A DNA stretch of 64,000 nucleotides from JAEUOS01 sp965279115 (GTDB lineage Bacteria > Pseudomonadota > Gammaproteobacteria > Burkholderiales > JAEUOS01): assembly GCA_965279115.1 (NCBI GenBank), contig OZ257137.1:2294001-2358000 (forward strand), given 5' to 3'. The position numbers and the translations under genes are program-made. Positions within the stretch are counted from its first letter, which is position 1; the number at the start of each line of letters is the position of its first letter. This document shows, piece after piece, positions 56,826-64,000 of the stretch. The notes beneath the pieces were generated by a model. It was not told the DNA's origin. It worked only from the letters and a program-made list of their open reading frames with translations, and did not search any database.

Positions 56826-56852
56826 GGAAAAGCACGGCGGGTGAAGCCCGGG

Positions 56853-57956
56853 TCAGATGCGCATCGGCATCACGACATACTTGAACTCGGCGTTGTCGGG
56901 CGTGGTGATGAGCGCGCTGGAATTGGCGTCGCCCAGGGCGACGTTGATGGTTTCGCTCTTGACGTGGGAAAGGATGTCGAGCAGGTAGGTGACGTTGAAA
57001 CCGATGTCGATGGTGTCGCCGTTGTAGTCGATCTCGGCTTCTTCCTGGGCTTCTTCTTGGTCGGTGTTGGTGCAGCTGATCTTCAGGCTGCCGTCTCCCA
57101 CCACGCAGCGCACGCCCTTGAATTTTTCGTTCGTCAGGATGGCGGCACGCTGCAGGCAGCCGATCAACTCTTCGCGCGAGATCGAGAAATTGTTCTTGTA
57201 GCCGGTGGGAATCACACGGTTGTAGTCCGGAAACTTGCCTTCGACCAGCTTGGACACCAGCTCCACATTGCCGAACTGGAAACGCACCTGGGTGGGCGCG
57301 ATATCGATGCGGATGGGCTCGTCGCTGTCTTCGAGCAGGCGTTCCAGCTCGATCACGGTCTTGCGCGGGATGATGACTTCCTGGCGTTCCACATCGCTGT
57401 CGACCGCCAGGGCGGCATAGGCCAGCCGGTGCCCGTCGGTGGCCACCACCTTGGCCTGGCCCTTTTCGACGATGAGCAACAGGCCGTTCAGGTAATAGCG
57501 GATGTCCTGCTGGGCCATGGCGTACTGCACCAGGGCGAGCAAGGCCTTCAAGGCCTTCTGGCCGACACTGAAGCCGGCCTTGAACTCGGCCGACTGCGAC
57601 ACGGTGGGGAAGTCTTCCGCGGCCAGGGTTTGCAGCGTGAAGCGCGACTTGCCGGCCTTGATGTTGAGTTTCTTGTTGTTCAACTCCAGCGAAACGCTGG
57701 CCGACGCCGGCAATGCACGCAGGATGTCAAGCAGCTTGCGGGCTGCCACCGTGGTGGCGGCGTCCTGCCCCTTCTCGCACTGTGCCTTGGTCGAGATCTG
57801 CACCTCGATGTCGGTGGCAAGGAAGCTCAACTCGCCGTCCGTCTTGGTGAGGAGCAGGTTCGAGAGGATGGGCAGGGTATGGCGTCGTTCAACGATGCCG
57901 CTCACGGTTTGGATGGGCTTCAGAAGCGCGTCGCGTTCAGCGGTCACCAGATGCAT
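56853..57956 (-). CDS. dnaN: DNA polymerase III beta sliding clamp
   Basis: The 367-residue ring-forming clamp holds replicative and repair polymerases on DNA. It has three similar domains (about 1-120, 130-250, 250-367), with MHLVTAERDALLKPIQTVSGIVERRHTLPILSN at the N-terminus and the conserved C-terminal YVVMPMRI that builds the client-binding pocket. Gene order dnaA-dnaN-gyrB is on the minus strand and the start ATG is clear. A 256-base DnaA-box region separates it from dnaA. Confidence 0.98.
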   Translation of the reverse strand: MHLVTAERDALLKPIQTVSGIVERRHTLPILSNLLLTKTDGELSFLATDIEVQISTKAQCEKGQDAATTVAARKLLDILRALPASASVSLELNNKKLNIKAGKSRFTLQTLAAEDFPTVSQSAEFKAGFSVGQKALKALLALVQYAMAQQDIRYYLNGLLLIVEKGQAKVVATDGHRLAYAALAVDSDVERQEVIIPRKTVIELERLLEDSDEPIRIDIAPTQVRFQFGNVELVSKLVEGKFPDYNRVIPTGYKNNFSISREELIGCLQRAAILTNEKFKGVRCVVGDGSLKISCTNTDQEEAQEEAEIDYNGDTIDIGFNVTYLLDILSHVKSETINVALGDANSSALITTPDNAEFKYVVMPMRI

Positions 57957-58212
57957 GATGGTTGCCTTTCATACCTTTGATTAGTATTTCTTTTATAAAA
58001 CCAATAACAGCTAATAAGACCCTGTGGATATCGGGACAACTTGCGGCAAGTGTTTCGAATCAAGGTGTTGCGCTCATTAAATTCGCGCCAGGTCTGTGGA
58101 TAACCGCTCCGGCGATTGTGTGCAACCAGGACGTCATGGCCGCAACGGCGACTTGTTCATGAAGCTTCAACAGCTTATCCACAGGGTTGGGGCACCAGGT
58201 CCGCACTTGACT
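57957..58212. other. Candidate oriC: DnaA-box region between dnaA and dnaN
   Basis: This 256-base gap has features of a replication origin: an AT-rich stretch (about 57970-58020, with TTTTATAAAACCAATAAC) as a possible unwinding element, and three DnaA boxes: TTATCCACA at 58175-58183, its exact reverse complement TGTGGATAA at 58095-58103, and a one-mismatch copy TGTGGATAT at 58024-58032. Further GATC sites are not clustered. A fourth perfect box lies on the other side of dnaA at 59833. Promoter or leader sequence for dnaN must also be here or in dnaA. Confidence 0.7.
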
Positions 58213-59637
58213 CTAGCCCTTGATGATCTGATCGAGCACATGCAGCTCGTGGTTCAGCTGGTTGTCTGATTTGCGCGCTTCAGTGATCTTGCGCACCGCA
58301 TGCAGCACGGTGGTGTGGTCGCGGCCACCGAACGAGTCGCCGATCTCGGGCAGGGAGAGCGAGGTCAGTTCCTTGGCGAAATACATGGCGATCTGGCGCG
58401 GCTTGACCAGGTCGGCGGTGCGCTTCTTGGAGAACAGTTCTGGCACCTTGACGCGATAGAAGTCAGCCACCGTCTTCTGGATGTTCTCGATGGAAATCGC
58501 CCGGTTCTGCACCCGCAGCAAATCGCGCAGGGCATCGCGTGCCACCTCCAGGGTGATGTCGCGCGCGTGGAACTTCGAGAACGCGATCAGCTTGCGCAGC
58601 GCGCCTTCAAGCTCGCGCACGTTGGAGCGCAGATGCTTGGCGATGAAGAAGGCGACGTTTTCATCCAGGACCACGCCCTGGCTTTCGGCTTTTTTCAACA
58701 GGATGGCGACGCGCATCTCAAGCTCGGGCGGCTCGATGGCCACCGTGAGCCCCCAGCCGAAGCGGGAGATGAGCCTGTCCTCGATGCCGGCTATTTCGCG
58801 CGGGTAGGTGTCGCAGGTGATGATCACCTGCTTGTGCGCCTCGATCAGGGCATTGAAGGCGTAGAAGAACTCTTCCTGGGTGCGGTTCTTGTTGTTGAAG
58901 AACTGGATGTCGTCGATGATGAGCAGGTCGAGCGAATGGTAGTAGCGCTTGAACTCGTCGAAGGCCTTCTTCTGGTAGGCCCGCACCACGTCGGTGACGT
59001 ACTGCTCGGCATGGATGTAACGCACCCGCGCATCCGGCGTGCGGCGGATCATCTGGTTGCCGATTGCCTGCACCAGGTGGGTCTTGCCCAGGCCCACACC
59101 GCCATACAGGAACAGCGGGTTATAGGAGGTGCCCGGGTTGTCGGCGACCTGTATCGCCGCGGCACGCGCCAGCTGGTTGGCCTTGCCGGTGACGAAGGTG
59201 TCGAAGGTGTATTCCTGGTTCAGACGGGTTTTGGCGTAGCCTGAATCCGCCGCTGCGGAGGTGGCAGGCGGCTCGGTGTCCACCGGGGTGGCCTTGCGCG
59301 CCGGTGGTTCCGCGCGCGGCGCGGCCTCGACCGTGGCCACGTGGGTGACCGATACACGTACCGGTGTGCCCCAATAGTCCGCCGCCAGCGATTCGAGGCG
59401 ACCGATATAACGCTCGCGGATCCATTGCTGGACAAAGCGGTTGGGCGCGATCAGCTCAAGCTCGGTAGGCGGGAACTCCGCTCCGCCATCGGCCAGCTTG
59501 AGCGGCTTGATCCAGGTTTCGAATTGCTGACGCGGCAGTTCCGCCTGGAACTGTTCCGAGCAGCGCGCCCAGAACTCGACGGGCAATCCGGTCGCTGCCG
59601 GATCGGTATCGGGTTCTGCAGGCGACGCAAGCGACAT
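58213..59637 (-). CDS. dnaA: Chromosomal replication initiator DnaA
   Basis: A 474-residue initiator that binds DnaA boxes and opens oriC. Domain I (about 1-90, EFWARCSEQFQAELPRQQFETWIKPL) is followed by a variable Pro/Ala-rich domain II (about 95-145), the AAA+ domain III with YGGVGLGKTHLVQAIGN and LLIIDDIQFF, and the DNA-binding domain IV with the signature FGGRDHTTVLHAVRKI. Transcribed away from rpmH. DnaA boxes flank the gene on both sides, consistent with autoregulation. Confidence 0.98.
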   Translation of the reverse strand: MSLASPAEPDTDPAATGLPVEFWARCSEQFQAELPRQQFETWIKPLKLADGGAEFPPTELELIAPNRFVQQWIRERYIGRLESLAADYWGTPVRVSVTHVATVEAAPRAEPPARKATPVDTEPPATSAAADSGYAKTRLNQEYTFDTFVTGKANQLARAAAIQVADNPGTSYNPLFLYGGVGLGKTHLVQAIGNQMIRRTPDARVRYIHAEQYVTDVVRAYQKKAFDEFKRYYHSLDLLIIDDIQFFNNKNRTQEEFFYAFNALIEAHKQVIITCDTYPREIAGIEDRLISRFGWGLTVAIEPPELEMRVAILLKKAESQGVVLDENVAFFIAKHLRSNVRELEGALRKLIAFSKFHARDITLEVARDALRDLLRVQNRAISIENIQKTVADFYRVKVPELFSKKRTADLVKPRQIAMYFAKELTSLSLPEIGDSFGGRDHTTVLHAVRKITEARKSDNQLNHELHVLDQIIKG

Positions 59638-59832
59638 GTGGGAAGGCCATGCCGGGATTTAAGCCGGCCATTTTCAAGATATTTAGCGATGTTGGCGGCC
59701 ACAGGCGCACCCCTCTTGTCGCACATCCGGCCTGGCCTGATTCAGGCGACAATCCAGGGCGGCAAACCGCCCGAACGGCAACCTGTGCGCAAGAGCTACG
59801 CGACCCTCGCATTTTAACGCCTTTCGGCCGAG

Positions 59833-59841
59833 TTATCCACA
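59833..59841 (+). promoter_or_regulatory. DnaA box upstream of the rpmH promoter
   Basis: A perfect TTATCCACA, 20 bases before the rpmH -35 element and about 195 bases upstream of the dnaA start. It may serve autoregulation of dnaA, control of rpmH, or belong to a split origin together with the dnaA-dnaN boxes. Confidence 0.7.
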
Positions 59842-59861
59842 GCCCCGCTGGTGCCGCAACC

Positions 59862-59891
59862 TTGACGTGAAGTTGGAAATTACTGTTTAAT
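59862..59891 (+). promoter_or_regulatory. rpmH operon promoter
   Basis: TTGACG and TTTAAT separated by 18 bases; transcription would start near 59898, giving a 65-base leader before rpmH. The only good sigma-70 match in the gap on this strand. Confidence 0.65.
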
Positions 59892-59962
59892 GACGGGTTT
59901 TCCGCAATTTTTAACGCACTCTTCAACTACTTGAGCGGCCGCAAAGGCCGACCGGAGCTGTC

Positions 59963-60097
59963 ATGAAACGCACTTACCAACCATCAGTCGTCCGTCGCAA
60001 GCGCACCCACGGTTTTCTGGTCCGCATGAAAACCAAGGGCGGCCGCGCCGTCATCCGCGCCCGCCGCGCCAAGGGGCGCAAGCGTCTGGCGGTCTGA
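59963..60097 (+). CDS. rpmH: 50S ribosomal protein L34
   Basis: A 44-residue, very basic protein: MKRTYQPSVVRRKRTHGF at the front and RAVIRARRAKGRKRLAV at the end, the invariant L34 sequence. It binds 23S rRNA in the large subunit. RBS GGAGCTGTC precedes the ATG. It begins the rpmH-rnpA-yidD-yidC-mnmE run, the normal origin-side order in this group, and only five bases separate its stop from the rnpA start. Confidence 0.98.
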   Translation: MKRTYQPSVVRRKRTHGFLVRMKTKGGRAVIRARRAKGRKRLAV

Positions 60098-60102
60098 GGC
60101 AA

Positions 60103-60468
60103 TTGGGCATCGCGGCTCGCAAGGCAACGGGGTCGCGCGGCTTGGGCAGCGCTGACTTCGCCGCATTGTTCAAGAGCCCGAAGCGCGCGCGCAGCCGGCA
60201 TTTTTCGTTGTTCTGGCGCCGTGCCGACAATGCCGCTCTTGGCATGGTGGTGTCGAAAAAGCTGGCCGGAAACGCGATCCGTCGCAACCTTGTAAAGCGT
60301 CACGCGCGGGAAGCTTTCCGAGCCTGTCTGTCGCAAGACAGCGGGCCGGCTGACGCGTCCACGCTTGAAGTGGTGATCCGTGTGGCCGCCGACATCCGCA
60401 AATTGCCGCGTCATGAGCAGTTCGCCGAAATATCGTCCTTGTTCGCCAAGTGCGGCCGGCGTGAATAG
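60103..60468 (+). CDS. rnpA: Ribonuclease P protein component
   Basis: A 121-residue basic protein that pairs with the RNase P RNA to trim tRNA 5' ends. The family signature is present as NAIRRNLVKRHAREAFR (about residues 56-72), with the preceding strand ALGMVVSKKLAG and an early aromatic FSLFWRR. The start is TTG, placed by the GAGG that overlaps the rpmH stop; there is no better ATG in frame before the conserved part. Confidence 0.93.
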   Translation: MGIAARKATGSRGLGSADFAALFKSPKRARSRHFSLFWRRADNAALGMVVSKKLAGNAIRRNLVKRHAREAFRACLSQDSGPADASTLEVVIRVAADIRKLPRHEQFAEISSLFAKCGRRE

Positions 60469-60479
60469 GTAGGCCTGAT

Positions 60480-60701
60480 GTGAAGCATGTCCTCCTGGCG
60501 ATCATTGGCGCTTACCGTTACCTGTTGAGCCCCATGCTGGGCCGGCATTGCCGGTTCGAGCCGAGTTGTTCCGTATACACGGCATGCGCCATTCGCGAGC
60601 ACGGCGCGCTTGCCGGCAGTTGGTTGGGAATGAAACGTCTTTGTCGTTGCCATCCCTGGCAGCCCGGCGGATTCGACCCCGTGCCGCCACGTAGCCATTG
60701 A
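60480..60701 (+). CDS. yidD: Membrane protein insertion efficiency factor YidD
   Basis: This 73-residue protein has a GTG start, an amphipathic N-terminal helix (KHVLLAIIGAYRYLLSPML) and the family's three-cysteine pattern: HCRFEPSCSVYTACAIREHG and LCRCHPWQPGGFDPVP. YidD sits at the inner face of the membrane and helps YidC insert proteins. It is 11 bases after rnpA and 84 bases before yidC. Confidence 0.95.
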   Translation: MKHVLLAIIGAYRYLLSPMLGRHCRFEPSCSVYTACAIREHGALAGSWLGMKRLCRCHPWQPGGFDPVPPRSH

Positions 60702-60785
60702 AATCCGCCGCGCAGCAACTGAAGCAACGAATCTTCTGGCCCGGTTGAATCGACGGGCGGCATCACTGACCTGAATCGAGTTGCA

Positions 60786-62504
60786 ATGGACACCCGCAGA
60801 CTGATCCTGTTTTTCATCTTTTCGTTCTCGCTGGTCATGTTGTGGGATGCCTGGCAGAAAACCCAGGCCAAACTCAATCCGCCTGCCGCGGTCGCGGCAG
60901 GCAACGCCGGCATACCGCAGCCTGCCCAGGCCTTGCCTGCGCCTGGCGTGCCGGGCGCAGTACCTTCGGCTTCCCCCGCGGTCCCCGGTGCTGTACCGGG
61001 CATTGCCGCCCCGGCAGCCGCGCCCGCCGGTGCCAAGGTGCGTGTCAAGACCGACGTGATGGTGGCCGACATTTCCGCCGAAGGCGCCGACCTGCGTTAT
61101 GTGGAGTTCACCCAGCACAAGGACACGCTGGACAAGAACAAGAACTTCGTCCTGCTGGGACAGCATAACTACTTCGCACAGTCCGGGGTTCTGGTGCAGG
61201 GCGTGGATGCGCCCAACCACAAGACCATGTTCAGCCTGCCGTCCGGCGAGCAGGAACTCAAGGCCGGCGAAGCCAAGCTGACCGTGCGCCTGGAAGCGGT
61301 GCAGAACGGCGTCAAACTGGCAAAGATCTACACCTTCCACCGCGGTTCCTATGCCATCGACGTGGCACACGAAATCTCCAATGCGACGGCGGCGCCGATC
61401 GCGCCTTCGGTATATCTGCAAATGCTGCGCGACGGCAAGGCGCCGGCGGGCGACTCCAAATTCCTGCAGACCTTTACAGGCGCGGCCTTCTACAACAACA
61501 CGGAAAAATTCCACAAGCAGGACTTTTCGGACATCGAGAAGGCCAAGGCCGTGCCGATCAAACCTGCTGACGATGGCTGGGTCGGCATGATCCAGCACTA
61601 CTTTGCCGCGACTTGGCTGCCGCAGGGCAATGCCAAACGCGAGTTCTACAGCAAGAAGGTGGCTGAAAACCTGTACTCCGCGGGCCTCATCATCGCTGCC
61701 GGCACCGTCGCACCCGGCGCCGCGGGCACCCTCATGACCAAGCTCTACGTCGGCCCGCAGGACCAGGACCGCCTCAAGGAACTGGCGCCGGGGCTGGAAC
61801 TGGTGGTCGACTACGGCTGGCTGACCATCATCGCCCAGCCGATGTTCTGGCTGCTCAAGTGGCTGCACACCATGCTGGGCAACTGGGGCCTGGCCATCAT
61901 CGCGCTGACGGTCATCATCAAGGCGGTGTTTTTCCCGCTTTCGGCCGCCTCGTACAAGTCGATGGCGCGCATGAAGAAGGTGACGCCGCGCCTGACGCAG
62001 ATCCGCGAGCGTTTCGGCAACGACCGCATGAAGATGAACCAGGCCATGATGGAGCTTTACAAGGAGGAAAAGATCAATCCGTTGGGCGGCTGCCTGCCCA
62101 TCGTGATCCAGATCCCGGTGTTCATCGCCCTGTACTGGACGCTCCTGGCCACGGTGGAAATGCGCCACGCGCCCTTCTACGGCTGGATCACCGACCTTTC
62201 GGCGCCGGACACGCTGTTCGGCACATTGCCCTGGTTCGACATGCCGATCGGCTTGTTGCCCATCATCATGGCCGTGTCGATGTTCATCCAGACCAAGATG
62301 AACCCGACGCCGCCTGACCCTATCCAGGCCAAGATGATGATGATCATGCCGGTGGTGTTTTCGGTGTTCTTCTTCTTCTTCCCTTCCGGGCTGGTGCTGT
62401 ACTGGGTGGTCAACAACATCCTGTCGATCGCGCAACAGTGGCAGATCACCCGCATGATCGAGTCCGGTGCCGACCCGGACAAGAAGCCCAAGAAAAAGTC
62501 CTGA
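60786..62504 (+). CDS. yidC: Membrane protein insertase YidC
   Basis: A 572-residue Oxa1/YidC insertase. It has an N-terminal membrane anchor (LILFFIFSFSLVMLWDAWQ), a long Pro/Ala-rich linker (about 35-85), the large periplasmic beta-supersandwich domain P1 (about 85-340) and the conserved five-helix core from about residue 345 (FWLLKWLHTMLGNWGLAIIALTVIIKAVFFPLS), including the hydrophilic-groove arginine region, ending with a basic KKPKKKS tail. A clear ATG starts it. It works with YidD, encoded just upstream. Confidence 0.98.
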   Translation: MDTRRLILFFIFSFSLVMLWDAWQKTQAKLNPPAAVAAGNAGIPQPAQALPAPGVPGAVPSASPAVPGAVPGIAAPAAAPAGAKVRVKTDVMVADISAEGADLRYVEFTQHKDTLDKNKNFVLLGQHNYFAQSGVLVQGVDAPNHKTMFSLPSGEQELKAGEAKLTVRLEAVQNGVKLAKIYTFHRGSYAIDVAHEISNATAAPIAPSVYLQMLRDGKAPAGDSKFLQTFTGAAFYNNTEKFHKQDFSDIEKAKAVPIKPADDGWVGMIQHYFAATWLPQGNAKREFYSKKVAENLYSAGLIIAAGTVAPGAAGTLMTKLYVGPQDQDRLKELAPGLELVVDYGWLTIIAQPMFWLLKWLHTMLGNWGLAIIALTVIIKAVFFPLSAASYKSMARMKKVTPRLTQIRERFGNDRMKMNQAMMELYKEEKINPLGGCLPIVIQIPVFIALYWTLLATVEMRHAPFYGWITDLSAPDTLFGTLPWFDMPIGLLPIIMAVSMFIQTKMNPTPPDPIQAKMMMIMPVVFSVFFFFFPSGLVLYWVVNNILSIAQQWQITRMIESGADPDKKPKKKS

Positions 62505-62525
62505 TTTCCTGGCCCTGGAGGCCAG

Positions 62526-63866
62526 ATGCCGAACAACGACGACACCATTGCGGCGATCGCAACCGCCCCGGGACGCGGCGGCATTGGCGTCGTGCGGGTT
62601 TCCGGCAAGCATGTCCGCACATTGACGCAGGGCATCATTGGCCGCGAAGCCCGGCCGCGCATTGCCACATTCGGCGCTTTTCTGGACGGCGCAGGCCGGC
62701 CGCTGGACCGCGGCCTCGCCATCTTTTTTCCGGGTCCCCACTCGTATACCGGCGAGGACGTTGTCGAATTCCAGGGCCATGGCGGGCCGGTGGTGATGAA
62801 CCTGCTGTTGCGCCGCTGCGTCGAACTCGGTGCCAGGCTGGCCGAGCCCGGTGAATTCACCCGCCGCGCTTTCCTCAACGACAAGATCGACCTGGCCCAG
62901 GCGGAAGCCGTGGCCGACCTGATCGATGCGGCTTCCGAACGCGCTGCGCGCGCCGCTCTGCGTTCACTCGATGGCGAGTTCTCGCGGGAAATCAGCCTGC
63001 TCCACGACCAGCTGGTGGAGTTGCGCGCCCTGGTCGAGGCGACGCTGGATTTTCCCGAAGAGGAGATCGATTTCCTCAAGCGCGCGCAGGCGCATGAACG
63101 CGTGGCCGCGATCGGCGCCACCCTGACAGGCCTGCAGCGGCGCGGACGCCAGGGCGCGCGCCTGCGTGCCGGGTTCACGATCGTTTTGGCGGGGCGTCCC
63201 AATGTCGGTAAATCATCGCTCCTGAACGCATTGGCTGGAGAGGAGGCGGCGATCGTCACTGCCGTGCCCGGCACCACCCGCGACACGGTGCATCGGGCGA
63301 TCTTGGTCGAAGGCATGGTGCTCAACGTGATCGACACCGCCGGGCTGCGCGACACCACCGACGAGGTTGAAGCCATTGGCATCGAGCGTACGCGCCGCGA
63401 AATCGCGCGTGCCGATCTGGTCCTGCACATGGTGGAGGCGGCGGGCGAGGGGCCTGAGGACGCGCTGGCGGCCGGGACGATCCCGGCCGGGATCACCCGG
63501 CTCAAGGTGATCAACAAGATCGACAAGAGTGGTGAAGCCCCCGGCCTTTCGGTTGACGCGATCCGGATTTCGGCCCGATCCGGCGCTGGGCTGGACGCGC
63601 TGCGTGCAGAGTTGCTGCGTCACGCGGGACTCGAAGGTGCCGGCGAGGATGTGGTGATCGCGCGAGAACGTCATATGGCTGCGCTGGACGAGGCGAAGCT
63701 GGCGGTTGACGCGGCTCAACAGCATCTCGAGGCGACAGAGCCGCCGCTGGAACTGCTGGCCGAGGAGTTGCGTCATGCACACGAGGCGTTGGGCGGGATC
63801 ACCGGGGAGTTTTCAGCGGACGATCTGCTCGGTGAGATTTTCGGGCGGTTTTGCATAGGGAAGTGA
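62526..63866 (+). CDS. mnmE: tRNA modification GTPase MnmE
   Basis: A 446-residue GTPase that, with MnmG, installs the cmnm5 group on wobble uridines. The N-terminal folate-binding domain spans about 1-120 (DTIAAIATAPGRGGIGVVRVSG), followed by the helical domain and the embedded G domain (about 215-370) with GRPNVGKSSLLN, DTAGLRDT and NKID. The C-terminal CIGK motif with the functional cysteine is intact. mnmG is not in the window. It ends the rpmH-yidC group, 21 bases after yidC. Confidence 0.98.
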   Translation: MPNNDDTIAAIATAPGRGGIGVVRVSGKHVRTLTQGIIGREARPRIATFGAFLDGAGRPLDRGLAIFFPGPHSYTGEDVVEFQGHGGPVVMNLLLRRCVELGARLAEPGEFTRRAFLNDKIDLAQAEAVADLIDAASERAARAALRSLDGEFSREISLLHDQLVELRALVEATLDFPEEEIDFLKRAQAHERVAAIGATLTGLQRRGRQGARLRAGFTIVLAGRPNVGKSSLLNALAGEEAAIVTAVPGTTRDTVHRAILVEGMVLNVIDTAGLRDTTDEVEAIGIERTRREIARADLVLHMVEAAGEGPEDALAAGTIPAGITRLKVINKIDKSGEAPGLSVDAIRISARSGAGLDALRAELLRHAGLEGAGEDVVIARERHMAALDEAKLAVDAAQQHLEATEPPLELLAEELRHAHEALGGITGEFSADDLLGEIFGRFCIGK

Positions 63867-63933
63867 CCATTCCGGGCAACCCTGCGAGAATCCGCGTCTG
63901 GCCGGTGGTCACACGAACAAGAAGGAGACGGAC

Positions 63934-64000
63934 ATGCAGAGGACAGGCAGGTTTTGGCTGTTGATGTTGTCTGCCGCGTTTGCGGCTTTTGGGTTGGCGC
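63934..64000 (+). CDS. Secreted protein, N-terminal fragment at the right edge
   Basis: A strong RBS (AAGGAGACGG) precedes an ATG, and the 22 visible codons (MQRTGRFWLLMLSAAF...) form a typical signal-peptide start, with a basic residue followed by a hydrophobic Leu/Ala stretch. It could be another Bug receptor, given their frequency here, but the visible part does not decide. It continues beyond the right edge. Confidence 0.6.
   Translation, partial: MQRTGRFWLLMLSAAFAAFGLA

Larger units (their letters stand above)
59638..59962. other. dnaA-rpmH divergent intergenic region
   Basis: A 325-base gap with no gene. It contains one perfect DnaA box (59833-59841), a good promoter toward rpmH (59862-59891) and, between, AT-rich DNA (GGAAATTACTGTTTAATGACG). 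The dnaA promoter must lie in its left part but no strong -35/-10 pair is evident by eye. Confidence 0.6.

Noticed and set aside
60411..62780. Very long open frame on the minus strand opposite yidD, yidC and the start of mnmE
   Set aside because: Its translation is His/Arg/Asp-rich low-complexity sequence typical of the antisense of high-GC genes, and three well-known genes occupy the other strand.

Overview
The window is high-GC chromosomal DNA from a betaproteobacterium, probably Burkholderiales or a close relative. Three things point there. First, the origin-side gene order is dnaA-dnaN-gyrB on one strand and rpmH-rnpA-yidD-yidC-mnmE on the other, with DnaA boxes around dnaA. Second, there are five complete Bug-type (TctC family) periplasmic solute receptors, a paralogous family hugely expanded in Burkholderiales. 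Third, many small catabolic operons are present. I see no rRNA, tRNA, CRISPR array, transposase or integrase.

Region by region. 0-9 kb: a GFA protein (cut by the left edge), a fumarylacetoacetase-family hydrolase, cupin plus Bug receptor, GST plus a small membrane protein, a secreted M20 metallopeptidase, YaeQ, an S4 RNA-binding protein, and an alpha/beta-hydrolase fused to an acyl-CoA ligase. 9-18 kb: DNA polymerase IV, a lone molybdopterin hydroxylase subunit, SlyD, a cytochrome c/P460 fusion, and metH with a long structured leader ending in an intrinsic terminator directly before its RBS. 18-28.5 kb: a VTT membrane protein, a DUF2237 protein, a zinc alcohol dehydrogenase, an enolase-superfamily enzyme, a 7TM histidine kinase, and a ring-hydroxylating dioxygenase cluster (alpha, beta, Bug, LLM monooxygenase) divergent from another Bug receptor across an operator-like palindrome.

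28.5-36.5 kb is the accessory part. A four-gene minus-strand operon encodes a tandem AAA+ ATPase, a Cas4-like Fe-S nuclease fused to a DEDD exonuclease (DUF2779), a WYL-domain regulator and an AT-richer gene of unknown function. Beside it lie a divergent SLOG/molybdenum-carrier-like gene and a PcfJ-like gene. This looks like a conflict or defence cassette and is the best candidate here for an undescribed system.

36.5-50 kb returns to metabolism: an exonuclease/GIY-YIG hybrid, two more Bug receptors, an epoxide-hydrolase-like enzyme, an FMO-like flavoprotein, a ThDP enzyme, a DsbA-fold isomerase, a DadA-like oxidase, a DMT exporter, an ankyrin protein and an Hsp70-like protein. 50-54 kb holds a VapBC toxin-antitoxin pair with a perfect operator palindrome, a NYN-LOTUS gene broken by one in-frame TGA, and an overlapping operon of a saccharopine-dehydrogenase-like protein, a DoxX-like protein and a DUF2269 protein. 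54-64 kb is the replication-origin neighbourhood and ends with the start of a further secreted protein.
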